NCBI GenBank assembly: GCA_031772625.1
Contig: CM062814.1
Coordinates: forward strand, 819,772,757-819,836,756
From: Pinus tabuliformis
Taxonomy: Eukaryota; Streptophyta; Pinopsida; Pinales; Pinaceae
DNA length: 64,000 nucleotides
Direction: 5' to 3'
A program made the position numbers and the translations under genes. Positions 11,501 through 25,612 of this stretch are shown here, one piece after another (positions within the stretch are counted from its first letter, which is position 1; each line of letters starts with the position of its first letter). Under the pieces are notes generated by a model. That model did no database searches and had not been told where the DNA came from. It worked only from the letters and a program-made list of their open reading frames with translations.

Positions 11501-14500
11501 GATCTAGGGACATAGCACTAGATGGATGGAAACACATTAGACATTAAAGTTTGAGTTTATATTGCATTATGATGGATGTCTAAAATTTAAATTATTCTTT
11601 CCAGCATGCCTTGGTTCATTGATTGCTATTAATGGAAAAATTGACACCTGATACTTCATACCTTGTCCCAGTTATAGTGCACTTGCACAAGCTGCATCTC
11701 AGTCAGGTGCTTTGCATCCCCTACAGCAATAGAGAGAATGGCACATTCACTGCTTATTGCCTTTCGAAATTTGTTTTCACTGTTCAGCATTGTTGTTTTC
11801 ATGAGTTCAATTTATCATTAGTGGTCTTCTGCACCTATAATTTCTTTAGTTTAGTGTAAAACTTGGTTGGGTTTTGTAAATAGTTAGTTGATTTAATTTA
11901 TTCTTTAGTTTGGGTTTAGTAAACATAAACCGATGATAAAGAATGAAAATTAGTCATAATTCTTTTAAGACTCGAGTCCTTGGGTGATTGGTCCTTTATA
12001 AGTCAGTGTCAAGCATTGGCTTCATCACACTGTCTTTACCTGTGGATGAGTGGATGATTTGGCATCTAGCAGGAGTGTCTGGGATGTGCTCAATCATGAG
12101 ACTATCCGGCATCTCCTTTTTGTGGAAACACCACTTCCATGCAACTTTTTGCGAGGCTAAAGTGCTGTTCAACCTAGCGGAAGCTTCTACACTCAGATGA
12201 CATTTGGCTGTCCAGGTATCCACTGGAAGGCCATTTTTTTGGAAGATATAGAAACTATTGCAGTTGTGGCCAAGGTAGCTATGCCAGCTCTCCTTGTTTA
12301 TTTAGGCAGAGGATCTGGTGTGATTTTTCTGTGGTGCCTGGATATGTCTCAGTTGATGCACATGCATATTGATTTTTAATATAATATACATCCATTTGCA
12401 CAAAAGAAATAAATCTAGTAATACTAGTAGAAATACTAGATGTGTTCTATTGGTTGCGTGAAATTATAATTTTAACTCATGAATTGTATAACTGTTCTCT
12501 ATTAACTTCCAAATCATTTGATTTTTAGAACTCAAGTTGTTTTGCTTTTCTACATCTAATTAGTTCTGATTTACAAGGGATCTGCAGAACTAATTTTATA
12601 ATCTCCTTCATCGAAGCAATGCTTATGATGAAAGGTCTGGTTCTATATCTTTTAGTTAGTGGAAATATTAGGCACCTTTTCTGTGTTACCAGTACATCTT
12701 GACAAGGAAATTTTAAGTACTTTTAGAGTGACTTTGTGCTCATGTTTGTTTATCTTACATTTAGAATTTCACTGGAGAAACGAGAACATCTTTTTTATTT
12801 AAGATGCCTTGAGATTTATTTCCTGAGATCAAATATGCATGTTGTGAGGAGCTTCACCTGTGACTGATTTGGTACTATCACACATGCAGATAAAACGGGA
12901 AATATCAACCATGAAGTTGATTAAGCATCCAAATGTAGTCCAGCTGTATGAGGTAATTCTTCAGTTATTTTCCTTATAAACATTACCATGCACAATTAAA
13001 GTATGGGCTTGCTTTTAAATTTCTGAACCAAATGCTGTTGAAGCTATATAAAGAGTTGAATAGATGATTTATAAAGGCATATGAAGTTGATGATTTATAA
13101 ATGCATATCTTGTCCAGAGCATTGGCATTACATTTGCCGAATTTTTTTTTCATGATCTAATTAGTTACAAGTGATTTTGTATCTGAGGAGAAAAGTTGTT
13201 AATGCATTTCACAGAAAACTTATTCTTTTTAATTATCAAATAAATCACATGAAGTGGAACTTAATAACAAGAAAGGTGTTATGGTTGCACATCTCAAGCC
13301 CTGCTACATCTTTGGAAAAGGACTCTGGCAGACATCTAAATATCACATACAATGTCTGAAAACAAGGAAAACACAAGGATGCCATAAACTAGCTCCCACA
13401 AATATCAAGCCTAGTAGCCTCTTCATTGTTTGCATTGTACCTCTTAGACATCTAAATGTCACATACGATATCTGAAAACAAGGAAAACACAAGTATGCCA
13501 TAAAGTAACTCCCCAAATGTCATGCCTAGTGGTCTCTTCATTATTTGGACTCTGGCAGACATCTAAATCTCACATATGATATCTGAAAGCAAGGAGAACA
13601 CAAGGATGCCATAAACTAACTCCCACAAATGTTATGGCTAGTAGCCTCTTCATTATTTCGATTGTACCTGTCAGCTTGGTTCCCCAATTCATCTTCTTCC
13701 CTTTGTTTTCCCCTTTTTGGGAGATTGCATTAGTGACTATCATAGATCCATCTTAACCCCATATCTATTAATCATGCAGAGGCATACAAAAAATCAAGTG
13801 CCAATCTCTAGGTTCTCTCCACTTAAAAGATCTAGGGATGAGTGTTGAAGTTTCTAAGTTTATTTAGTTAGAAACCTCCATGCACTTTATCTGATTTATT
13901 CCTACCTACTTGTTATTTTACTTAACAAGTTATTTACAATGTAAATACTGAAAATAAACACTAGTGCATGCTCAACATATTACAGATCAACAACTAATGA
14001 TATCTGAAAGCAAGGAGAACACAAGGATGCCATAAACTAACTCCCACAAATGTTATGGCTAGTAGCCTCTTCATTATTTCAATTGTACCTGTCAGCTTGG
14101 TTCCCCAATTCATCTTCTTCCCTTTGTTTTCCCCTTTTTGGGAGATTGCATTAGTGACTATCATAGATCCATCTTAACCCCATATCTATTAATCATGCAG
14201 AGGCATACAAAAAATCAAGTGCCAATCTCTAGGTTCTCTCCACTTAAAAGATCTAGGGATGAGTGTTGAAGTTTCTAAGTTTATTTAGTTAGAAACCCGC
14301 CATGCACTTTATCTGATTTATTCCTACCTACTTGTTATTTTACTTAACAAGTTATTTACAATGTAAATACTGAAAATAAACACTAGTGCATGCTCAACAT
14401 ATTACAGATCAACAACTAAAGGAAATAGAAACAATCACACCATATGACACTATTATTTTTGGACCAATGTCCTCGGAAAAACCCAATGTGGGAAAATTGG

Positions 14501-17500
14501 TGCAGCTATCTGAGGGTTTTCTTATTAAGCAATATCAGAGTACAATCTGGGTGGCGAAACTGGCCTACCCAACAAAGAATTTCCTTGGCAGTAATACCTC
14601 TCAGTTTCTGACAAATCTCCTGGCTAAAACCTCGGATAATCCTTCCGGCAGCTACTCAGCACCAATCTGCCCCAGAAACCCTAGCGTCAGCCTCTCTTTG
14701 GATTGCGTCAGCCCCTCTCTGCCTAGCGCTGGCCCTGCATCACCCCGGATGGGTCCGCGTCAACCTTAGGAGGCCCTGTGTCAGCCCTCTGGCCCTCTGC
14801 GTCAGCAAGGCTGGCCTCTCTGAGGCCTTGTGCAGTTCCCGTTGCCTCTGCATGGCCCTGCGTAAGCCCTGGTTGGCTTTGCATCACTCTCCCCGGCTAC
14901 TACGCTGCTCTCCCCGCATTATCTCTGCCTCTCTGTCTCTCAGTACTCAATGCCCCTCAGCTGCAACTCTCGATCACTGATTCTATCTTTCCTAGCAAAC
15001 CCCACTCTAGAGAATAGAATGACTGATCACTCTGGTGTCTTCTCCAAGTGACCCTCAAGCCTCCTCTTATACTTTTCCTGTTGACATATCAACGATCGAG
15101 ATTAAGTCCCTAATCAACAACTAAGATTAGATCTGGCTTGATCCATGTCTTTTGGACCTTTCTAACACAATTTCATATTAATACACATTAATATTTTATT
15201 TTCCTCGAGTTTAGACTTAGGGACTCCATTAAAAATATTAATTATTTTAATATCTCCTGAATTGTTTAGAATTTGCCCAAACCCTTTCTGGGTATTGGAG
15301 ATCTCATGTGCCCCAACCTCTCCACCAAACTTCGTGGCTAGAGCACATCCGATGCTACCCCAAATCAACACTCCCTCTTAGTGATGATTGTGCTCTAGCA
15401 ATACTCCTTACTGAGTATTACTCTGATCATCCGGCATCGGTCTCTGTGCTGATGCTAGGCTTGCTGCCCACCATCCTCTGCACTGCTGCATCCTGTACTG
15501 TTGCACATGGTTCTGTCACTGCCACTGCTGCATTTGTACGACAACTCCCCCTGCATCCGTGTTGCTGCTGGTCCTTTCTCCTAGCGCTGCATTAGCACTA
15601 CACCTCCTCTCATCATGCTGCATCGTGCTGCCCATTGTTGCACTGCAACTCAGTTATTGATAAGTAAGTAACCGATCATCCAATCTGATCTCCTTGTTGG
15701 GTTAGAGACATCCGCTGATGCTGAAGCTCCCTTTGTCGCTGACAAGTGCTCCTTCTCTGACCTCTGCCCTGCTGCAATAACTCCCTACATCTCGCATCGT
15801 TGCACACCTCTCTGTGCCATCCTGCATTGGTGCAACACCCCTACACTCCTGTGCCTTTCGCATTGCTGCAGCCTGCTAGCCTCGCGCTGCCTCGGGACTC
15901 TTGCACTGTAGCTCTGTCTGCTGCTCCATCTGCATCCATCTCTACCCGACTCAGCCAGTTCTGCTACTCCTTTTCGGGTCACTTGTAGCAAGGTCTAATC
16001 CAAGAGGCTGTGTACCTCGAGGATCTTACCCCTCATCGCCTGTAGTCCGCCTGACTATAGCTCGATGTCTCCCCACTTCTTCTCAAGTGGTGTGTGTGCA
16101 CTCATGGCATAGTCATTGTCTATCAAAACTTCCTTCTCTGCCCGTGCTGGCGCTGCCTTAGTCTCGGAAGACTCTCCCTTACTCTTCTTCCTTGAACACT
16201 GGGTCGCATAATGACCCAGCTTCCACAGTGGAAACACTTGATCTTGGAGAGATATTTCTTCTTCCTCTTTTCCTGCTTTCCCTCAGATGCTAGGGCAACA
16301 TCTTCCTCCTCCTGCTTGACTTTGATCCCCTTGCTGCTGCTACCCGTCTTCGACAACCGTCTGATCTCTTCCTAGCGAAGAGCTGCCCACATCTCGTCCC
16401 AAGGTTGGAGAGTCCCTCTGCCTAGTATACTCTGGACAAATACCTCCCAGTTTTCTGAGACAACATTTAGGGTTGTCCTCACCATCAACTCCTGATCAGG
16501 TGTCGCTTCTATAGTAGTCAACTGATCTCGGATCTTATTTAGTCCTCCGAGGAAGGTGTCAATTGTCTCTCCCTTCTTCATCTGATATGACCTCAACTGA
16601 TTCTCAAGTAGCATTCTTCTCTGCACAGAAGTATGCTGGTACAAGTTCTTGAGAGCCTTCCACATCTCAAATGCTGTTTCCTTCTCGGTTATGTGTGGTA
16701 CTACATGATCCTTGACTCCGTCAAGGATGATGTTCTTGGTCCTTGCCATTGCCTCCTCGTACTTGTCGTTATCATTGGGGTCGACTGGGATAGCTATTAC
16801 CTTCAAGGCAAAGTTCTTGACACGATTTCTGTCAAGTACGGATAAGATTTTGGCCTTCCAGACTGCGAAGTTCAACACTCCGTCCAGTCTATCCTGTTCT
16901 CTTACTTCATGTAGTGCCATAATGCTCCTTTACTTCCCTCCTGGAAGTTCTCTGTTCGACTCCCTTGAGTCTCTACTTCCCGTCTGGAAGTTCTCTTTTG
17001 GACTCCCTCTGAGCCCTGATTTCGCTCCCGGAAATCCTTCTACCGCTGTCGAGATGCCCCCTACCCTGATCGTCTTGTGCAACCGCACCACTGATCCGGG
17101 TTCCTCGGCTAGAAGCCCTCAGTCGCAGCTCCTCTTGGCCTTGCTTTGTCAAGTACTGTTCTGACTACAGTACCTCACCGGCTCCACTCTGCAATATTAC
17201 CACAGCGTTCTAAACCCCAACACCTTGAAGGTGAGAGCTCCTAGGCTCTGCGTAATCCTGGCACCAGCAACCTGGCCTCCTCAGCCAACTGCATCAACTC
17301 TCCCAGCGATTGCGTGGCTCCGCGTGAGGCTCCCTTTGCCTTACTTAGCCTTTCCGCTGCCTCTTCTCGGCTCACCCTTGATGATGCAGTGACTATGTCA
17401 CCCTTCCGTTGTTGCTGCTCTGCTAGAAACAACTTATGTCACCTCGAGACCGCTGTTTTCTGCTGCTATTGCTCCGCTCGGCTGATGTCTTTAGTCCTCC

Positions 17501-20500
17501 TGTGATCTGCAATCACGCTCTGATACAGATTGTAGATCACTTTATCTGATTTATTCCTACCTACTTGTTATTTTACTTAACAAGTTATTTACAATGTAAA
17601 TATTGAAAATAAACACTAGTGCATGCTCAACATATTACAGATCAACAACTAAAGGAAGCATAAACAATCACACCATATGACACCATTATTTTTGGACCAA
17701 TGTCCCCAGAAAAACCTAATGTGGGAAAACCCGTGTAGCTATCTGAGGGTTTTCTTATTAAGCAATATCAGAGTACAATTTTGGTGCCGAAACTGGCCTA
17801 CCCAACAAAGAATTTCCTTGGCAGTGATACCTCTCAGTTTTTGACAAATCTCCTGGCTGAAACCCCGAATAATCCTTCCGGTGGTTACTCAGCACCAATC
17901 TGCCCCAGAAACCCTAGCGTCAACCTCTCTCTGGACTCCATCAGCCCCTCTCTGCCTAGCGTTGGCCCTACGTCACCCCGGATGGGTCTGTGTCAGCCTT
18001 AGGAGGTCCTGCATCAGCGCTCTGGCCCTCTGCGTCAGCAACGCTAGCCTCTCTGAGGCTCTGCGCAGCTCTCGACTGCCTCTGCGTGGCCCTGGTTGGC
18101 TTTGCGTCACTCTCCCCGGCTACTACGCTGCTCTCTCGACACTATCTCTGCCTCTCTGTCTCTCAGTGCTCAATGCCCTTCAACTGCAACTCTCGATCAC
18201 TGATTCTATCTCTCTTAGCAAACTCCGCTCTAGAGAATAGAATGACTAATCACTCTGGTGTCTTCTCCAAGTGACCTTCAAGCCTCTTCTTATACTTTTC
18301 ATGTTGACATATCAACGACTGAGATTAAGTCCTTAATCAACGACTAAGATTAGATCTGGCTTGATCCATGTTTTTTGGACCATTCTAACACAGTTTCATA
18401 TTAATACATATTAATATTTTAGTTTCCCTAAGTTTAGACTTAGGAACACCATTAAAAATATTAATTATTTTAATATCCTTTGAACTGTTTAGAATCTGCC
18501 CAAACTCTTTCTGGGTATTAGAGATCTCATGTGCCCCAACATCTCCACCAAATTTCGTGGCTAGAGCACATCCGTTGCTACCCCGAATCAACAATGAGAT
18601 ACACTATGTTAGGGTTTGTTTATTTTATGTCAATTAATTAAAAGAATTAAAAGATTGGTTCTTTCTATTGACATTGAATGTTTTTTTTTCATGTTAGTTT
18701 ATTAGAGCTACAATTATCACACACACCGAGATCTCCTGTCCGCAAGTTGCAGAATGCACTTTGCTTCACTTGGTACAATGAGGGATGGGAGCATGCTTTT
18801 CTGTGTTAATTTCCTAACCCCAACAACCTAGCCAATCACTACCTAGCAGATTCCTTGCAGTAAATATTCAATTATTATGCAAATCTATTGAATAAAAGAC
18901 GCAATTGGGATCTTAACACATAAACAAAATAATTAGTGGAAGAAAATTAAATCACACGTCAATATCACACACACAAATATTTTTTCCCTTCAAATCAATT
19001 TTTCATTCAAATAACTTTAGAATTTACAAGGGATCCCTTCTTGGGATAATGGCTCACATACAACAAGAATCTGGAAATAATCTAGTTGATCAAACCCTCT
19101 GCAGATGATCTGGATCCTTCCTTTGTTACCCTTCACACTCTTCCTTCAACCCTGCACGCTTGAATGGAAGTCCTTCCCCACCCAATCTCTGAGATCTCAC
19201 TCTCATTGTGTCTTGTGCTTAAGATGTTTTTTCTGCCTTAGCCTAACCTTTTATAAGTTTGAGTTATTCACTGAATTTGCAATCCTAATTTCCAAAGAGA
19301 TTGACAATCGAGATTAGATTTCAACTTCACTTGAGATCAATGGTTGAGATTCATCTAATTAACTAATGCAAATAACCTTTGAATTTCAATATATTAACTC
19401 ACTTTTTCTTATAAAAGTCAGTTACTTTAATTATTAAGGTAATTGCTAAGGCTAAGGTTAAGGATCATGTTACCTTTGCAAGTTGTGTGTTAAAATGGCG
19501 AAGTTCCAAACCACGTGACAAAATTCGAGTGGAAATTGCGCAGGTCACCCACTGTCACCTCAACAACCTATTTTGCCTCTCTAGGCCGACTCTCCTTCGG
19601 CTTTGAGGGGGGCTCCCCTATAGATCATAAGGGTTTAGATAATATGAAGCAAGGCGATATCACAAATAACCCTAGGGATTGGAATGGTTTTATGAAGTAG
19701 GAAAGGGAATAAGGGCGATGGAAGGATGTAGAGACCAATGCTAATATTCTAGGGCAATAAGCATGGTTGCAATCACAACCCCCTCTTTGTCAGCGCTTCC
19801 TTTAGGATTGGATGGGTGACAAGTTGGGGGCATAGTATTCAAAACCGGCCTAGCTAACGGTTACTGGTCTAACCGGCCGGTTAGTAGGCCCACCAGTTGA
19901 AACCGGCCAAAAAACCTTGTCAGAGGGGTGACTTCACCAAATTTTGCAGCTAACCGGCTGGTTTAGGACGGAACTGGCTGGTTTGTATCAAACTAGCTGG
20001 TTCCGTCCTAAACCGGCTGGTTAGGAGGCACGCCCACCGTGAGCCCAAAAAGCGACTTTTTCACTGTGTTTTAGGGTTTTGGAGGGAAACTAAGGGTGCT
20101 TTCCCTCCAAAAATACTCTCTCCAAGCCTTTAAGAGGCCCCTCTCCCTCTCATTTGTCTCACACATCTCATTTGGAGTGTTTGTGAGTTTGCTTGGGAGC
20201 TTGGAGAGTGTTGAGTTTTCGCTGGAGTAGTGGAACAACAGAGTTTAAGCTAAGTAGTAGGCATCATGCCTCCAAAAGCCAGAGACACTGTATGGGCTCA
20301 TTGTGATGTGATTGATGGCAAAATGATTTGCAAATATTGCCAAAAATCCATTCAAGGAGGGGGTATTAACATGTTCAAGCAACAATTGGGTGGGATAGGA
20401 GGCCATGTAAAGCCATGTGGAGCACCAAATGAAATAATAGGGCATATTAGGGCAGAATACCGTCAGAAGTTTGAGACTCAACTCACTGAACCAATAGAGA

Positions 20501-23500
20501 AGTTTGTGACTTCAAAGTTTGGGAGTCGAGACTCAACCAACTGAGTTTGATCATGATGACTCATGAAAAGTTTCAAGTGATAATGTTGATCACTATTATA
20601 GTATTATCATATATGTAGACTTGAGTCTTGTAGTAGGCCACTGGCCCCATAGTTTGTAGGCTTTGTTTTTGTACTCTAGAGGCCATTTAGAGCCTCATTG
20701 CTTATGTATTTCGTCGATGATATGTATTGCACTCGGTGCCATTTTGATATATTCACCTTTACATGGTATATAAATGAGCAATTTTTTGTCTCTATTGGCT
20801 TGGAATCATGGTTTTAAATCTTAAAAATAGTTTTTTCATTAAAAATTAATTATTTAATGTATTTTTCTAAAACTGGTTCGTTCAGACCAAACCAGTTCCG
20901 GTTAGACCGGTTCTGGTCGGTAAACCGGTTCATTAGGTGGACCGTTCCGGTCATCGGTTCCAGTTTTAAAAACACTAGTTGGGGGTGAAACTATTCCACT
21001 CAGGCCAATCTAGGCTAACCTGCAGAGAATTCGACTTCACTAGGAGGACCTACTCATTCGAGGTGTCCCAACCACTATACAAACTGTTGTCACCAATATC
21101 CCACAAGTTTGTGTAAAGATTCCCCCTAAAAAGGATTATCCAACCTTGAAAATGTGTATTCTTGGTGAGAGTTAAGGGTGAGATGAAGCCCCTAGAAGCC
21201 TAGACCTCCCCTTCTCAGTGATCGTGTCACTCAATGGATCGGTAAAACAATTTTTTGATCACTGATTTATCCCTTCAAAAAATAAGCAAGAACTAAAAAA
21301 AGCAGCATAGAAAGATCAATTCGAAACAACATTGATAAACCAAGAAGATTTTTATTAGTCCCTAGGGAGAGGGATATTCCCGCTCTCCAACCATGATTAC
21401 AAAATGAGAAAAACCCCTTTTTTAATAGACTCTAACTCCTTTAAAATAAAATAATATTGTTTTCATGAAGGACGTAGCCTTAAAAGACTAAGTCACTTTA
21501 AAAGTAATAAAACAAGCTAAGTGGACAAAACCACATTTACAATGAAGATAAATAATATTAGGCCCACAACCTTAAGAAAATAATGTTTTAACTCACACCC
21601 AGCTCTCTTTGAAATGGTCCCTTTGACGAAATGAACATGCTTTGCAACATCTGGCTCGATATGGCCAATAATTATTTAATTGCTTGGAGATAATGCCCAA
21701 TGTCCCAGAAAGAAGCAGACCCATTATTAATGGCCGCATTCCGCTTTAAAGCTTTTTTCGAAAAATCCCGTGCGTTGCATGGAGAAGCCACGACTTAACT
21801 TTCGGGATATACGGCCCACAACTCTGTAATCAATAGGAAACACCCACCTATGCGTGAGTTGACCCTGAGTAATGTGTAGTGTCGTAACAGCACAATCTTT
21901 GGCCTTTGGGCTTGCATACTTCAACAAAATTCCCCTATGGTTGATATGCAACGAAATTCCCCTGTAGTGGATCCAATTTGAGAGGCTAGAAATTATATGC
22001 CATTTCACAACAGAGATTTACCGTTTTGAAACCCTCGTTGTCCAGCCAGCCGAAAATAAAATGGTAAACTGTCGTTCATCTCCCGTAGCTAGGGTAATTG
22101 CTTCCGCCCTTGAGCTGCGAGTTCCAGAAATTGCCGTTGCCTTTTCTCTCTAAAAAGCACGTTATCCCGTAGCCATCTCTTCACAAGTGAAGGAGAAGCT
22201 TTTTCTTGATGAATGGAGGCTGAAACTCAAATAAAGCAGATGCCCGTGGGGATAGTCGTGATGAAATGTCTTGAACGGAAACACTTTCAGCATGCAAACC
22301 ATGGATTTCATGTAATAGGGCGTACAACTTCAGGAATATTTTCTATAAGCCCCTCAGGTAGAAGGATCACCCTGTGACACTAATCTTGCTCTGCCCTGTC
22401 CTGAACTGCATCACAAATCTGTGTTGTCAAATAAAAAAGGTTCATTTCTGATGTGGCCACTTCCTTGCCAAGTATTACCATGTGAGGATGTGACTGTAAG
22501 GCACACTCCAGAGCAAGATGGGAGGCCTTTCTGCCCATCAGTCGAATAAAGTAATAACACTTATCTGCAGATAATACATTGATGCAAATACTGCTAATAT
22601 GTTGTGCATTCACCTTTCATATTGTGTCAAAACCAACATCCGTTTCCACAAACATGTTCTTGAGGTCTTCATTTAATGTTATAGGAAGTCTAATTTCCTT
22701 TGTTTGAGATCCTGATTAAGCAAATGTCTAAGCTGATTGGGTTGCATCAGTGTAAGATATGACACCTCCAATGATAAGAAGTCCATCCAAGTTCAAAGCT
22801 TGGCATGCAACTAATTTAGCATTCACTTGTGGAGTTGTCCTTATCTGATCTTTGTTCTATTATGGCCACCTGGAGATTACTGTCCATAAAAGACCACTCC
22901 CACTCTGTTGCCTTATCTTTAAGTTTAGATAGATGCACCATAATATAGTAGTGCCCCAAAACATCTGCCTCTCATTCTGTTTTTGCCCTTGACAATGCCC
23001 TCAATTGTCGCAAGAGAAGAACATCATCATAGGCGAAAAATTAGAGAGGCTCTTGAGATTATGAAGGATCCGCATAATCTCAATAGGGACAATGGCATCG
23101 AGATCAGTAGTAGCTGGTTTCCCTTAATCAGAGAAATTATGACCTCCAATGCTTCCTAGGTTTGCCCTCAATAGGTAATTTCCTTTTTTTTTTTTTTAAT
23201 TAATCAAACTCAAGGCATTAATAATTAATATTCAAATATAATAATTATTAATCTACTAAATTATTAATATTAATAATTAAGTAGTAGATAATTCATAATT
23301 TGTACTATTATTAATTATGACTATTCATTATAAATTACTACTTATGAAAAATTATTATTAATTATCTCTGATTATTATTATAGATTATAAACTATTAGTA
23401 TTATCATTAATTCATAAAATTAAGAATAAGTCCAATTAACCCTAAAATAATCTAATTAATATTCAAATTAATTAATAATCTCATTAATTTTAATAAATTA

Positions 23501-25581
23501 ACTCATTATTATTATTATTTAGTATAACATAACACTTACTAATTATTACTATTATTTATTATTTATTTATAAATAACTATTAACAATGATTATTTATAAC
23601 AATTTTAATACTTACTATTAATTTTTTTTTTTTTTTTTTTTTGTAAACTAAGGAGGTACCATTCATTTCCATTACTTCGAGTTGAAACCGTTACATTTTC
23701 ATGGTGGCCTCAACCCGCCCCGATGGGAAACCGGGTCTGTTGGCCACCTTAAGTTTTTTACAGCCATCCAGAAACAAAAAATCCTAATTCTTCTTGTCCA
23801 TGCTATGTAAACTATACATTCAAAAAGATTACTACTGTCTCTTGTTTGCATTCTTAACTAAAAATAGAAACTACTATTTATTATTTTTATTAATTATCAT
23901 AAATTATTATTATCAATTATTTTTAGATGATTAATAAATTTAACTACAAGAAATTATTATTATAAATTATTATATACAAAAATAAATTAAATTAAGTTAT
24001 TGTATACAAAATTATTATTTATTAAGAAAAATTATTAATTATTAAGTGAGAAAATATTTTACTAAGTAATTTCACCTTTTATTATTAATATTATTTATCA
24101 TCAAAAATCAATATTATATGATTAAAATAAAAATAAAACCTAATTTAATAAAAATTAAATATTTTGATAATATTAATTATTATACAGCCGACCTTCAACC
24201 TTTTTTTTCCTTAAACCAATACAGCTTACCTCATAACTATTTATATCTCACTATCAAGTTCTTCTTCTATCAACACTCAATACTGTTGGGATTTGAAACA
24301 TTGACAGCAAAATGGTTTTTACTGTGGGTTCTCTGGTTACTAAAGATGTCTGTCGATCAACTAACGTAGGCAAACGTGGAGATAATTCAAGACTCTCAAC
24401 ACGATCAACTTCAGCCATAATTTGTAGTGCTGATAGTTGTATCCCATCATCCCTTCCGACAGGATAATTATGAATTAGGTAGTCATGCTGAGCCTGGATG
24501 TATGGTAGCTGTACTGTATAGAAAATTGCAGGCCCAACCCAGTTTGAGCTTTAGAAATGACATTAGTTTAATGCCCAACCCAACATAGATTTATGCTGCT
24601 GTTTTTAAACATGAATATTTGCTAAAACATGAAACACATAGGCCTACTCTACTCTTTCACTTTCACTAACAATTTTGGTCCAAAGACCCTGGAAAAACCC
24701 CAAAGGGAAAACCAGTGAGAGACAGATATTTTTATTTTTTATCAGAGAAATTTACAACATTAAATGACAACAATAATTTCTACTTATCTCCCTTGAAATT
24801 TGTGCACTGAATTTCCTTGGAGAATGTGCCATAGCTGCTTTTTTAATTTCTTGACTGATTGCCTTGATTTCTGTGCTCTTCTCACTCAAATTCATGCCAA
24901 TTAACTCTCTGCCAGTCCCTCAAAATCTGTGCACAACTCCCTCTGAAATCTCAGCCCCGAAAATCATGCCCAGCTCACACAGAATATTATGCTGGCTGTC
25001 TTGAAATTTGCGCAGCACTGACCCTTAAATTCTGTGCCTGTCAGACTTCAATAAATGTGGCCTAGACCCTTGAATTTTGAGCTAGTCCTCACAGCGATAA
25101 ATGCCTGTCAGTCCCTAGATTTTTGTGCTTGTTCTCTGCAATAAATGAAGCCTAGATTGCCTTGGAAATTGTGCCAATGCTCAGGCAAATAACCAGGAAG
25201 ATCTCTCGGGTTTCAAGACTCCTGTCCTTAAATTTTATGCTGATTTCCTTGTTGCTGTATTGTGTACTCTGTCCTTTCTCTGCTGTACAGTCCGTTCTCC
25301 TCTAACTTTGGTCGCTTAACTTCCTTTTCTTCTCTTCTTCAACTCTTCTGAAGAAATGCGCGAATGGTGCCTTTTCCCCTTTGCTCTCTCCTATTTGTTC
25401 TCTCATTAAGAAGAGAAACCTAACCCGAAGATCTAATGGCTGAGATCTAAATGTTTTAAAACTCCGACTCCAATACCGACTCAGCCGAGGGTTGACTCTG
25501 ACTCTGACTCCGACTCGGGATCGAGTCGGCCGGCTCGATTTCAATGACTCGGTCGTTGTAAAAAATACATTATATATATAT

Positions 25582-25612
<31 letters not shown>

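Noticed and set aside
14386-15017. Ser/Pro-rich plus-strand frames
   Set aside because: They fall wholly within LTR A, recur with altered frames in the second LTR (17781-18274), and run opposite to the element.
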